A DNA stretch of 15,795 nucleotides from an uncultured Campylobacter sp. (GTDB lineage: Bacteria; Campylobacterota; Campylobacteria; Campylobacterales; Campylobacteraceae): contig CALIWP010000037.1 of the NCBI GenBank assembly GCA_938046705.1, forward strand, positions 1 to 15,795, given 5' to 3'. The position numbers and the translations under genes were made by a program. Shown piece after piece: positions 6,882 to 14,426 of this stretch (the stretch's first letter is position 1; every line of letters starts with the position of its first letter). A model generated the notes under the pieces. It did no database searches and had not been told where the DNA came from. It saw only the letters and a program-made list of their open reading frames with translations.

Positions 6882-7385
6882 ATGCAAACGAGTGCGGCAA
6901 TGCGAAGATTGGGCGCAGAGAAGCGATTTTTAAAGCAGCTTGCTTGGGTTGCTTTTCTCATTTTTTATCAGAGCATAACGACCGTATTTGCGTATCTGCC
7001 GCCTCTTATCGGGATATTTTTTACCTACATGATCATGCTAACCTTGCAGAAACAAAAGACTCTCAAAGAGTTTGGCAAGGAGTGGTATTTTTGTCTATTT
7101 TACCTTACCTTTGCCGAGCAGGCGCACGGGTTTGCGCTGTTTTCAGCGGTGATCGCGTTTATGCTTTTTTATCATTTTATGTCCGATTGGCTCATCGTTA
7201 CGCTAAAATCAAGAGAGCTTTTGGCGGCGGGATTCGTCGCTAGCGGCTACGTTTGGACCTGCGCGACCAGCTCTTTTATCTCATACGCGGCAAATTTGCC
7301 TATGTTAAAATTTGACTACGAGTACCTAATCTACGTCGGCGTGGAGTCTGTTTTGGCGGTAGTTTTGTTTAGGGGACGCTTATGA
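6882..7385 (+). CDS. MreD-like integral membrane protein upstream of PBP2
   Basis: A 167-residue, very hydrophobic protein with about five predicted membrane segments, roughly at 20-37, 39-56, 68-102 (one or two), 112-132 and 146-163, after a short basic N-terminus (MRRLGAEKRFLKQ). Size, topology and position directly before mrdA match MreD, the elongasome membrane protein that sits next to PBP2 genes in many bacteria. No unmistakable MreD motif is visible, so this is inference from context. The start is uncertain: ATG 6882 and ATG 6900 are both in frame and neither has a clear Shine-Dalgarno. The 3' end overlaps mrdA by 4 nt (ATGA). From memory it matches Cj0651, an uncharacterised membrane protein. 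Confidence 0.72.
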   Translation: MQTSAAMRRLGAEKRFLKQLAWVAFLIFYQSITTVFAYLPPLIGIFFTYMIMLTLQKQKTLKEFGKEWYFCLFYLTFAEQAHGFALFSAVIAFMLFYHFMSDWLIVTLKSRELLAAGFVASGYVWTCATSSFISYAANLPMLKFDYEYLIYVGVESVLAVVLFRGRL

Positions 7386-9235
7386 GGATGCGCATAGTCT
7401 TTGGCATTATATTTAGCGTCTGGGTGCTTTTGCTGGTGCGCGTTTATTATCTTAGCGTCAAATCAAACGACTTTTACGAGGAGATCGCCGAGCAAAATGC
7501 TGTAAAAACGCAGTATCTAGCTCCCGTCAGGGGGCTGATTTTAGACGCCAAAGGCCGTCCGATGGCGGTAAATCGCCTCGGCTTTTCCGTTGCTTTAAAG
7601 CCACACCTAAACGGAAAAAGGGCGGAAATTTTAGACGCCGAGCTTGCAAATTTGCAAAATTTATTCGAGGATCTAAACGTCACGAAGCTAAAGCGCGAAT
7701 ACGTCAAGGCCGACTCGCCTTATAACCAAGATTTTATTCAGATTATCGATTTTATGGACTACGACAAGATGATACCGCGCATCGCCGAGCTCTCGCTGCG
7801 AGAAAATTTAGAGGTCAAGCCGGCCTCCAAGCGCCACTATCCATACAATAACCTAGCCTCGCACATCATCGGCTACGTCGGCCGCGCAAATCAGCAAGAC
7901 GTCGAGTCCGACCCCGTCGCAAAGCTAACCAATCACACGGGCAGAAGCGGCACGGAGCGTTTTTATAACTCTGTTTTGCAGGGGCAAGAGGGCGTGCGAA
8001 AGGTAAAAGTAAATGCGCTAAATCAGGAGGTCGAGGAGATATCCGTGAGCTATCCGCAAAGCTCGGACATCTCGCTCACGATCGACCTTGAGATGCAAAA
8101 ATACATCGAGGAAATTTTCGGCGATAACGCGGGCGTTATCATCGTGATGGACGTAAGGGACGGCTCAATACTGGCTGCGGGCAGCTTCCCAGAGTATGAT
8201 TTAAACCCGTTCGTTACGGGGCTATTGCAGGCTAAATGGGACGAGCTCGTTAAAAGTATCGATCACCCGTTTACAAATAAACTCGTAAACGGTCTTTATC
8301 CGCCGGGCTCGGTTATAAAAATGGGCGTAGCGATGGCGTTTTTAGATACCGGTAAGATGAACCGCTCCGACGGATATTTTTGCTCCGGCTCGTTTGAGCT
8401 TGGAGGGCGAAATTTCCGCTGCTGGAACGTCTATGGACACGGTTTTATGGATATGAACTCGGCCATCCGCGAGAGCTGCGACGATTATTTTTATAAAGGC
8501 AGCTTAAAGGTCGGCATCGACGCTATAACCCCGGTTTTAGAGCGGCTGGGTTTTGGGCAAAAAAGCGGAGTGGACCTGCCTAACGAGTTTGTCGGTATCG
8601 TGCCAGGACGCGAGTGGAAGATGCAAAAATATGCTCAGCCGTGGTATCAGGGCGAGACGCTGATCACCTCGATCGGGCAGGGTAATTTTCTCGTGACACC
8701 GATGCAGGTGGTGCGCTATACGGGCATACTAGCGACGGGGAAAAATATCGTCCCGCATTTTTTACGTAGCGTAAACGGCGAGGAGGTTAAATTTGAGCCT
8801 ACCGATGATATCCTCACGCCGTTTGAGAAAAAGCAGCTGCCCTACATCCAAAAGGCGATGTATGAGGTCGTAAATCATAAAAAAGGCACCGCGAATAAAT
8901 ATTTTAAAGAGGCAAAGCTCACTTTAGCGGCGAAAACGGGTACCGCGCAGGTCGTGGGCATCTCGCAGGCTGAAAAAAAGCGTATGAAAGAAGAGGACAT
9001 GGAGTATCTGCGCCGCTCGCACGCGTGGGTCACGACCTATGGGCCTTACGAGGAGCCTAGATATGCCGTTACCGTTATTATCGAGCACGGCGGACACGGC
9101 GGTCTGGCTGCCGGACCTCTCACGGCTAAAATCTTTAATAAGCTACTAGAAATGGGCTACATCGATCAAAAATACGAAATCACCTCGCTAGCAGATACTG
9201 AAGCGGCAGCTGCGGAAAAAAAGAAGAAAAACTAA
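7382..9235 (+). CDS. mrdA: Penicillin-binding protein 2, elongation transpeptidase
   Basis: Class B PBP that cross-links peptidoglycan during lateral wall growth with RodA/MreBCD. There is an N-terminal membrane anchor at about 5-24 (IVFGIIFSVWVLLLVRVYYL). The dimerisation/pedestal domain includes RGLILDAKGRPMAVN and the GRSGTERFYNSVLQG block typical of PBP2. The transpeptidase domain has all three catalytic motifs: SVIK (nucleophile S310, K313), SCD (365-367, the PBP2-type variant of SxN) and KTGT (518-521). Length (617) is normal for PBP2. The C-terminus is a charged Ala/Glu/Lys tail. It overlaps the MreD-like gene by 4 nt and closes the plus-strand run. The symbol follows E. coli; C. jejuni Cj0652 is annotated pbpC, from memory. 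Confidence 0.96.
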   Translation: MRMRIVFGIIFSVWVLLLVRVYYLSVKSNDFYEEIAEQNAVKTQYLAPVRGLILDAKGRPMAVNRLGFSVALKPHLNGKRAEILDAELANLQNLFEDLNVTKLKREYVKADSPYNQDFIQIIDFMDYDKMIPRIAELSLRENLEVKPASKRHYPYNNLASHIIGYVGRANQQDVESDPVAKLTNHTGRSGTERFYNSVLQGQEGVRKVKVNALNQEVEEISVSYPQSSDISLTIDLEMQKYIEEIFGDNAGVIIVMDVRDGSILAAGSFPEYDLNPFVTGLLQAKWDELVKSIDHPFTNKLVNGLYPPGSVIKMGVAMAFLDTGKMNRSDGYFCSGSFELGGRNFRCWNVYGHGFMDMNSAIRESCDDYFYKGSLKVGIDAITPVLERLGFGQKSGVDLPNEFVGIVPGREWKMQKYAQPWYQGETLITSIGQGNFLVTPMQVVRYTGILATGKNIVPHFLRSVNGEEVKFEPTDDILTPFEKKQLPYIQKAMYEVVNHKKGTANKYFKEAKLTLAAKTGTAQVVGISQAEKKRMKEEDMEYLRRSHAWVTTYGPYEEPRYAVTVIIEHGGHGGLAAGPLTAKIFNKLLEMGYIDQKYEITSLADTEAAAAEKKKKN

Positions 9236-9274
9236 AATCCAGCCTTCAAATTTAAAGGAAAAATCCCGCTTTGT

Positions 9275-9289
9275 CGCGGTGTTACCGCG
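9275..9289 (+). terminator. Perfect hairpin after mrdA, weak terminator candidate
   Basis: CGCGGT-GTT-ACCGCG forms a 6-bp GC-rich stem with a 3-nt loop, 39 nt after the mrdA stop. The first T-run (9307-9311) comes 17 nt later, too far for a standard intrinsic terminator, so it may instead stabilise the mRNA end. Confidence 0.3.
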
Positions 9290-9446
9290 CGTTGCGTTCT
9301 TGTGACTTTTTGTTAATGCGGCGGCTGGCGGCTTAAATTTTATCGTATTTTTAAATTTATAGATTTTATGCATCCTTGCTTTTGTAATCGGTTAAATTTG
9401 AGCCGGGCTTGCGACGAATAAATTTATGAATTTTACGCGGTGTTAC
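9275..9446. repeat. 11-bp direct repeat CGCGGTGTTAC in the convergent spacer
   Basis: The word occurs at 9275-9285 and again at 9436-9446, 161 bp apart. Only the first copy is extended into the hairpin. Confidence 0.5.
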
Positions 9447-9543
9447 GATAGCGCGGATAAAACTACAATATGCGAGAGGCTTGGAAATTTGACGATTAAA
9501 AATGCGCAAAAATAAAAAAGCATCAAATTTGCAAATACCGACT

Positions 9544-10182
9544 CTAGCCTTCAAACATCTCCGAAAGCTCGTTTGTAGCGATATTTACGATTTTATTATT
9601 TGCGTCTAGTTCGATCAGATTTTGGGTTTTAAATTTCGCCAAGATCCTCGAAAACGTCTCTGGAGTGATGTTGAGGATGGAGGCGATTTTGATGTGTTTT
9701 AGCTCGTTAAAAAGATCGGCGTGATTAACGAGAAAGCTTGCGACCTTGGCCTCGGAGTTTAGCACGAGTTCTTGATGTATCAGCTCGCTTGCGATTTTTA
9801 ACTTTTGCGAGAGCGATTTGATTATTTGTAGCGATACGCGCGGGTTTGATAAAAACTCGGCGTAAAATTTATCGTAGTCGATTTTTAGCACCTCGCCGCC
9901 CGTTAAAAATATCGCCGTCGCCGGAAATTTGATATTTTCAAAGTTGGCAAGCTCGGCTACGAAGCTAATCCCGTTAAACTGATGCATAAAAATCTCTTTG
10001 CCTTTGGGGCCTATTTTATAGAGCTTGAGAGAACCTTTTATAAGGAGGTGGAGCCACTTTGACTCCTCGCCCTCCATAAATAAAAACTCACCTTTTTTAT
10101 ATTTTTTTAGGATGCTGATATTTTCTAGCCTTTTTAGCTCGGCCTCGTTTAGCCCCTGAAAAAACGGGATTTGCTCTAGCAT
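9544..10182 (-). CDS. Crp/Fnr-family transcriptional regulator without Fe-S cysteines
   Basis: A 212-residue cytosolic regulator: a cNMP-binding-type beta-roll (about 1-115, with GEFLFMEGEESKWLHLLIKG), a dimerisation helix (about 118-145) and a winged helix-turn-helix (about 150-205). There is no cysteine at all, so it cannot carry an FNR 4Fe-4S cluster, and the phosphate-binding cassette lacks the Arg-Ser pair of CRP (FENIKFPATA instead), so cAMP binding is not expected. The recognition helix reads TPETFSR, the E-xx-S-R pattern of FNR, which contacts TTGA-type half-sites. Features are compatible with a DNR/NssR-like sensor of nitrosative or redox stress, but the signal cannot be assigned. 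It lies 9 nt after mscL and is probably co-transcribed with it. Confidence 0.85.
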   Translation of the reverse strand: MLEQIPFFQGLNEAELKRLENISILKKYKKGEFLFMEGEESKWLHLLIKGSLKLYKIGPKGKEIFMHQFNGISFVAELANFENIKFPATAIFLTGGEVLKIDYDKFYAEFLSNPRVSLQIIKSLSQKLKIASELIHQELVLNSEAKVASFLVNHADLFNELKHIKIASILNITPETFSRILAKFKTQNLIELDANNKIVNIATNELSEMFEG

Positions 10183-10191
10183 TTGTTATAC

Positions 10192-10599
10192 TTATTTATT
10201 TTTTAAAAGATCTCTGATCTCGGTTAGAAGCGCGACGTCCTCAGGTATCGGCGCAGGCTCTTCGGCTTTTGGCTCCTCTGCTTTTGGTTTTTTGAGCGAA
10301 TTTATAGCTTTAACGACGCAGAAAATACAAAACGCAATAATCGTAAAATCAACCATCGTTTGTATAAATGAGCCGTAGTTTACGGTTACGGCAGCCGTAT
10401 CGCCGACTGCGTCTTTTAGCGTAAATTTTAAATCCGTAAAATTTACGCCACCGGTTAGTACGCCTACGATTGGCATGATAACGTCACCAACCAGTGAGCT
10501 AACGATCTTGCCAAAAGCCCCACCGATCACGACGCCCACGGCCATGTCGATGACGTTGCCGCGCATCGCGAATTCTTTAAATTCCTTAATGAAACTCAT
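10192..10599 (-). CDS. mscL: Large-conductance mechanosensitive channel MscL
   Basis: Homopentameric inner-membrane channel that opens under high membrane tension to release solutes during hypo-osmotic shock. The 135-residue protein has the conserved N-terminal amphipathic helix and TM1 ([20 protein letters not shown], then [10 protein letters not shown]), a periplasmic loop (about 50-75), TM2 (about 78-98, [15 protein letters not shown]) and the C-terminal bundle [12 protein letters not shown]. Before the bundle is a [10 protein letters not shown] tandem linker. I chose the ATG at 10599, preceded by AAGGA 5-6 nt away. A TTG at 10632 would add 11 residues but falls on the predicted -10 box. 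It is the first gene of a likely two-gene unit with the Crp-like regulator. Confidence 0.96.
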   Translation of the reverse strand: MSFIKEFKEFAMRGNVIDMAVGVVIGGAFGKIVSSLVGDVIMPIVGVLTGGVNFTDLKFTLKDAVGDTAAVTVNYGSFIQTMVDFTIIAFCIFCVVKAINSLKKPKAEEPKAEEPAPIPEDVALLTEIRDLLKNK

Positions 10600-10631
10600 C
10601 TTTTTCCTTTGCATTTTAAAATTAGATATCA

Positions 10632-10637
10632 ATTATA
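10632..10637 (-). promoter_or_regulatory. Predicted -10 box for mscL and the Crp-like gene
   Basis: TATAAT on the minus strand, placing the transcript start near 10625 and a leader of about 25 nt before the mscL ATG. The upstream DNA is AT-rich, with no clear -35, as is usual for Campylobacter sigma-70 promoters. Confidence 0.55.
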
Positions 10638-10686
10638 TTTATTTTAGCTTCACAAAAGATAAAAAAGCCAAGTTAAATACTTAAAA

Positions 10687-10695
10687 TGCTATAAT
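10687..10695 (+). promoter_or_regulatory. Extended -10 promoter for gltX
   Basis: TGCTATAAT is a perfect extended -10 (TGN-TATAAT). The expected transcript start is near 10702, giving a leader of about 23 nt. AAGGA at 10713-10717 is the ribosome site, 7 nt before the gltX ATG. It is divergent from the mscL promoter 50 bp away. Confidence 0.7.
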
Positions 10696-10724
10696 CGCCC
10701 CTAAAAATCAATAAGGAAGCAAAA

Positions 10725-12026
10725 ATGTATCGTTTTGCGCCGTCGCCGACAGGCGATATGCATCTGGGAAATTTGAGGGTTGCGATCCTAAACTACGTCT
10801 GTTCGCTTCAGGATAAAAGCGGCTTTATCATCCGCATCGAGGATACCGACAAGGAGCGCAATATCCCCGGAAAAGACAAGGAAATTTTAGAAATTTTAGA
10901 GCTTTTCGGTATCAAATGGGACACGCTTTATTATCAAAGTAAAAATTTGAAATTTCACCGCGAATTTGCGGCAAAGCTTTTGATAGATAAAAAGGCGTTT
11001 TCGTGCTTTTGCACCGAAAGCGAGCTTGAAGCCAAAAAAGAAGCCGCAAAGGCTAGAGGCGAAGCCTACCGCTACGACGGCACATGCGAGCACCTAAGCG
11101 ACAACGAAGTGCTAAACAACCAAAAGCCTTTCGTCGTGCGTATGAAAAAGCCGCTAGGCACGATGAAATTTAAAGACGCGATAAAGGGCGAGATCAGCTT
11201 CGAGCCTGAAAACGTCGATAGTTTTGTGATTATGCGTGCCGATTTTACGCCGACGTACAACTTCGCCTGCGCGGTAGATGATATGCTAGAGGGCGTCACC
11301 TTCGTCATCCGCGGCGAGGATCACGTCAGCAATACGCCAAAGCAAGACCTCATCCGCGAGGGCCTAGGCTACACGCAAAAGATAAACTACGCTCACCTGC
11401 CTATCATCCTAAACGTCGAGGGCAAAAAAATGAGCAAACGCGAGAACGAAAGCAGCGTAAAATGGCTACTCTCGCAAGGCTTTATGCCCGAAGCCATCGC
11501 AAACTACATCGTTTCGCTAGGCTACAAGGCGCCGGTTGAAATCTTTACGATCGAGGAGGCGGCGCAGTGGTTTGATATCTCGAAGGTTTCGGCATCTCCG
11601 GCCAAATTTGACGTCAAGCAGCTTGAGCACATCAACCGCGAGCACATAAAAAGAGCAAGCGACGCAAGACTAGCCGCGCTAATGGGTATAAAGCCAGAAT
11701 TTGCCGCTATAGCTAGATTTTACACGCAAGAAAGCAGCCTGCTAACCGAGATAAAGGCCAAGGTAGATGTGATCTTTGCGACCAAATTTATCCCTGATGA
11801 GTTTAAGGCGGGTTGCGAGGCTATAAAAGCCGCTGTAAATTCGCTAAATTTGAGCGAATTTGATGAATTTAACGAGTTAAAAAAAGCCCTAATGGACGCA
11901 ACCGGACTAAAAGGCAAAGGCTTTTTTATGCCGCTTAGAATTTTGCTCACGGGCGCCGAACACGGCCCCGAGCTTAGCGAGCTATATCCGCTCATCAAAC
12001 CGTATCTAAAGGAAATTTTACGATGA
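10725..12026 (+). CDS. gltX: Glutamyl-tRNA synthetase (GltX1 type)
   Basis: Class I aminoacyl-tRNA synthetase charging tRNA(Glu). The HIGH motif is HLGN (13-16) within [13 protein letters not shown], and the KMSKS loop is KKMSKRE (KMSKR 235-239). A CxC...CxH set (C94, C96, C121, H123) matches the zinc site known in E. coli GluRS. At 433 residues it is shorter than the E. coli enzyme, as is common in this group. Epsilonproteobacteria usually have two GluRS genes and make Gln-tRNA through GatCAB. By neighbourhood (YggT, Slt) this one corresponds to Cj0845c gltX1, from memory, so it probably serves tRNA(Glu), but specificity cannot be proved from sequence. It overlaps the YggT gene by 4 nt. Confidence 0.96.
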   Translation: MYRFAPSPTGDMHLGNLRVAILNYVCSLQDKSGFIIRIEDTDKERNIPGKDKEILEILELFGIKWDTLYYQSKNLKFHREFAAKLLIDKKAFSCFCTESELEAKKEAAKARGEAYRYDGTCEHLSDNEVLNNQKPFVVRMKKPLGTMKFKDAIKGEISFEPENVDSFVIMRADFTPTYNFACAVDDMLEGVTFVIRGEDHVSNTPKQDLIREGLGYTQKINYAHLPIILNVEGKKMSKRENESSVKWLLSQGFMPEAIANYIVSLGYKAPVEIFTIEEAAQWFDISKVSASPAKFDVKQLEHINREHIKRASDARLAALMGIKPEFAAIARFYTQESSLLTEIKAKVDVIFATKFIPDEFKAGCEAIKAAVNSLNLSEFDEFNELKKALMDATGLKGKGFFMPLRILLTGAEHGPELSELYPLIKPYLKEILR

Positions 12027-12310
12027 TATTTTCGGTATTTTTAGAAGCAGTCGGCAGTATCCTGCATATCGTTATCAGCGCCTACACGTGGATCATCATA
12101 GGCGCAGCGATCATAAGCTGGGTGCGCCCTGACCCCTATAACCCTATCGTGCAGCTGCTCTACCGCCTCACCGAGCCCGTCTATGCCGCTATCCGCCGCG
12201 TGATACCGACGGTTTTTGGAGGTATAGATCTGGCGCCTATTATCGTGCTTTTGTCGCTTCAGTTTATAGATCAATTTTTCGTAAGGCTTATGTTTGCGTA
12301 CGCTGCTTAA
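12023..12310 (+). CDS. YggT-family membrane protein
   Basis: A 95-residue protein of the YggT family with two hydrophobic hairpins: about 8-32 ([20 protein letters not shown]) and about 68-92 ([20 protein letters not shown]). The conserved central segment [22 protein letters not shown] matches the family signature. YggT proteins occur near cell-division and envelope genes and have been linked to osmotic tolerance, but the molecular role is unknown. The ATG overlaps the gltX stop (ATGA), and the last 17 nt overlap the TTG start of slt. From memory it matches Cj0844c. Confidence 0.9.
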   Translation: MIFSVFLEAVGSILHIVISAYTWIIIGAAIISWVRPDPYNPIVQLLYRLTEPVYAAIRRVIPTVFGGIDLAPIIVLLSLQFIDQFFVRLMFAYAA

Positions 12311-13931
12311 ATTTATCCTGCCCGCGATTTTTGCGGCGGCGGCGTTTGGCGGAGTTAAGAGTTTTGAGGAGATAAAAGACGAGCCTAAGGGGCTTGCTAA
12401 GGATTACTACTTTTACCGCCTTTTAACCGAAGGCGACTACACCAAGGAGCAGGCGCAAATTTTAAACAAAGACGTCTTTCGCCGAGCGGGCGTACTGGCA
12501 AAGAAGCTGGCTGAGATTTTGCCACCCAAAAAAGCAAAAAGCGAGTGCGACGGCGTAAGCGCGAAAAATATCCTAGACGCAAACGTAACCTGCCAAAAAC
12601 AGCGCCTCAGAGTCCCTTTTATGATGAAGCTAAAAAAGGAAACGAGGCAAAAGCTGGCGGATAAATTTAAAGACTCCGATCCGCTTCTTTATCGTCGCCT
12701 TAGCGCCCTAAACGCAAAGCATCCCGAGGACGAATTTGCCAAATTTAACGATACGGACGCGTTTTTGGTTTATTTTAAACAGTCCTCGCATAAGGATAAA
12801 TTTGACAAGATATTTGACGCAAATTTTATAAATTTGCTTGCGACGAAAAAGGAGTTTCACGCTCTGGCAAACGATTTGATAATCGATAAAAAATCGGCCA
12901 AATTTAGACAAAATTTTCTAGCGATAAAAGAAACGGAGCTCGCGGGCAAGGACGCCTTTATGCTTGGCATCAACGCGGTTTTGTTAAATTCGCCAAAAGA
13001 CGCGGCTAGGTTTTTTACTAGAGCACAGGCTGCCTTTGAGAGGCAGGACCGCAAGGATAATGCCCTTTTTTGGCTATATCTGTTAAGCAGGGACAGAAGC
13101 TATCTTGAGAAGCTAAATCAAAGCCGCGACGTAAATATCTATACGCTCTATGCAAACGAGCTAACGGGAGCAAGTCCGGCCGCAAACATCGTCTCGCCGA
13201 CGCCTACTAAAGAAAAGGTAGCGGACTACGACATAAAAGATCCGTTTTTGTGGCAAAAGACGTTTAAAATGATAAAAGAGATGAGCGCGCAGGACGCCGC
13301 AAAGCACTCCGAGACTTTTAACACCAAAGAGACGCTCGGTCACTACGCATACTTGATGGAAAAAGCAAGCGGCTACAAGGATAGTTACTTCGTTATGCCG
13401 TTTGTTGATGAGCTAGAGGATGTAAACGCGACTAGAAAGGCGCTACTTTACGCGATCGGCAGGCAAGAAAGCCGCTTTATCCCGGCCGTCATCTCGACCT
13501 CTTACGCGCTTGGTATGATGCAGTTTATGCCGTTTTTAGCTAATCACATCGGCAAAAAAGAGCTTGCAATCCCAAATTTTGATCAGGACGATATGTTTGA
13601 TCCGCGTCTTGCGTTAAAATTTGCGGACCACCACTTAAATTATTTGGAGAAATACCTCTACCATCCGCTTTTTGTCGCTTACGCATATAACGGCGGTATC
13701 GGCTTTACTAAAAAGATGCTTCAGCGAGGCGACCTTTTTAACGAAGGCAAGTATGAGCCGTTTTTATCCATGGAGCTAGTACCCTTCGCCGAGAGCCGCG
13801 ACTACGGCAAAAAGGTACTCGCAAACTATGTTATCTACCTAAGGCTTCTCCGTTCCAGTACATCGATTTCGACACTTTTTGAAAGCTTAAAGACGCCTTC
13901 TTTGACGGATAAATTTCGAAATCAAGATTGA
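12294..13931 (+). CDS. slt: Soluble lytic murein transglycosylase
   Basis: Periplasmic exo-lytic transglycosylase with the Slt70-type layout. A signal peptide (about 1-20, [17 protein letters not shown]) is followed by an alpha-superhelical domain (about 25-375) and a C-terminal SLT catalytic domain (about 380-520). Catalytic E392 lies in YAIGRQESRF; ALGMMQFMP and VAYAYNGG complete the fold. At 545 residues it is shorter than E. coli Slt70 because the superhelical part is reduced. The start is TTG 12294: AAGG at 12283-12286 lies 7 nt upstream and no other start leaves the signal peptide intact. About 28 residues after the conserved YVIYLRLL end are low-complexity and encoded in the 101-bp antisense overlap with the next gene. 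From memory it matches Cj0843c. Confidence 0.94.
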   Translation: MRTLLKFILPAIFAAAAFGGVKSFEEIKDEPKGLAKDYYFYRLLTEGDYTKEQAQILNKDVFRRAGVLAKKLAEILPPKKAKSECDGVSAKNILDANVTCQKQRLRVPFMMKLKKETRQKLADKFKDSDPLLYRRLSALNAKHPEDEFAKFNDTDAFLVYFKQSSHKDKFDKIFDANFINLLATKKEFHALANDLIIDKKSAKFRQNFLAIKETELAGKDAFMLGINAVLLNSPKDAARFFTRAQAAFERQDRKDNALFWLYLLSRDRSYLEKLNQSRDVNIYTLYANELTGASPAANIVSPTPTKEKVADYDIKDPFLWQKTFKMIKEMSAQDAAKHSETFNTKETLGHYAYLMEKASGYKDSYFVMPFVDELEDVNATRKALLYAIGRQESRFIPAVISTSYALGMMQFMPFLANHIGKKELAIPNFDQDDMFDPRLALKFADHHLNYLEKYLYHPLFVAYAYNGGIGFTKKMLQRGDLFNEGKYEPFLSMELVPFAESRDYGKKVLANYVIYLRLLRSSTSISTLFESLKTPSLTDKFRNQD

Positions 13932-14325
13932 TTTTATCGCTTGAGATTTCTGGTGTACTGACCTCGAAATACTGAGCCCACGGCACCTCAAAGCTCACTT
14001 TTTGCAAAAGCGGATCGTTTGCGGCTAGGCGTCTAACCATGATACCTCGCTGCGAGCCGTTTGCCGTAAAGCTCTCGTCTAAAATTTTAGCTTCTTTGGG
14101 ATGCACGGCCACGACGAATATCTCTCTTTTTTGCTCGCCCACAAGCTCGCTATAGATCGGATTTAGATAGGTCGCGACGATTAGGATATTCGTATCGGCA
14201 TCTATGATCTCAGACTTGCTCGTGTAGGCTAAAAGTTCGTTTTTTAGCGGTTCGTGGATATATTTTTTATCCGCGCATCCGACTAGCGCCAATATAAAAC
14301 TTAAAAAAAATACGCTCTTTTTCAT
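13831..14325 (-). CDS. Small predicted lipoprotein, function unknown (Cj0842-like)
   Basis: A 164-residue protein with a lipoprotein signal: MKKSVFFLSFILALVGC, lipobox LVGC and lipid-bearing C17. The mature part looks mostly beta-stranded (ILIVATYLNPIYSEL, REIFVVAVHP, INLDFEIYPS) and I recognise no domain. The start is supported by AGAGG 7-10 nt upstream on the minus strand. Its 3' end lies inside slt on the opposite strand (101-bp tail-to-tail overlap). Position between slt and mobB matches Cj0842, from memory, which is also a predicted lipoprotein of unknown role. The mature residue after C17 is Ala rather than Asp, so outer-membrane sorting is plausible. Confidence 0.85.
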   Translation of the reverse strand: MKKSVFFLSFILALVGCADKKYIHEPLKNELLAYTSKSEIIDADTNILIVATYLNPIYSELVGEQKREIFVVAVHPKEAKILDESFTANGSQRGIMVRRLAANDPLLQKVSFEVPWAQYFEVSTPEISSDKINLDFEIYPSKKASLSFQKVSKSMYWNGEALGR

Positions 14326-14351
14326 TTTAATACCTCTTTAAATTTGGTGCT

Positions 14352-14357
14352 ATTTTA
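14352..14357 (-). promoter_or_regulatory. Possible -10 box for the lipoprotein gene
   Basis: TAAAAT on the minus strand, about 27 nt before the lipoprotein ATG and divergent from the mobB promoter. It is weaker than the other boxes here. Confidence 0.35.
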
Positions 14358-14387
14358 GATAAATTTTGCTTTTAAAAAGCCTAAATT

Positions 14388-14396
14388 TGCTATAAT
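14388..14396 (+). promoter_or_regulatory. Extended -10 promoter for mobB-fbp
   Basis: TGCTATAAT, identical to the gltX element. The transcript start is expected near 14403, with a leader of about 24 nt, and GGAG lies close before the ATG at 14427. Confidence 0.7.
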
Positions 14397-14426
14397 CCGC
14401 GTAAATTTCAAAAAATTCGGAGAAAA

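Larger units (their letters stand above)
9236..9543. other. 308-bp gene-free spacer between convergent mrdA and the Crp-like gene
   Basis: No convincing gene is present; short minus-strand frames here have composition-driven sequences. It contains a perfect 6-bp inverted repeat with a 3-nt loop (9275-9289), an 11-bp direct repeat (9275-9285 and 9436-9446) and seven AAATTT words. T-rich runs at 9307-9311, and on the minus strand opposite 9510-9520, are the only hints of transcription termination. No canonical hairpin plus U-tract is visible in either direction. Confidence 0.6.

Noticed and set aside
9188..9554. Two minus-strand frames of about 60 codons in the convergent spacer
   Set aside because: They are rich in Lys/Phe/Arg from AAATTT-type words, lack ribosome sites and recognisable motifs, and one runs into mrdA. 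I treat them as chance frames.
10250..10300. KAEEP tandem in MscL as a meaningful repeat
   Set aside because: It is a two-unit duplication in the flexible linker before the C-terminal bundle, common in MscL proteins.
10600..10632. Longer mscL start at TTG 10632
   Set aside because: It overlaps the predicted -10 box and adds 11 residues before the conserved [10 protein letters not shown] start, which has a good ribosome site of its own.
10621..10638. ATCAA near the mscL promoter as an FNR/Crp-type operator for autoregulation
   Set aside because: Only one half-site is present; the other half at the required spacing does not match TTGAT.
12041..12274. Antisense frame of 77 codons across the YggT gene
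   Set aside because: The sense strand encodes a clear YggT protein; the antisense frame has no motif or start signal and is a shadow.
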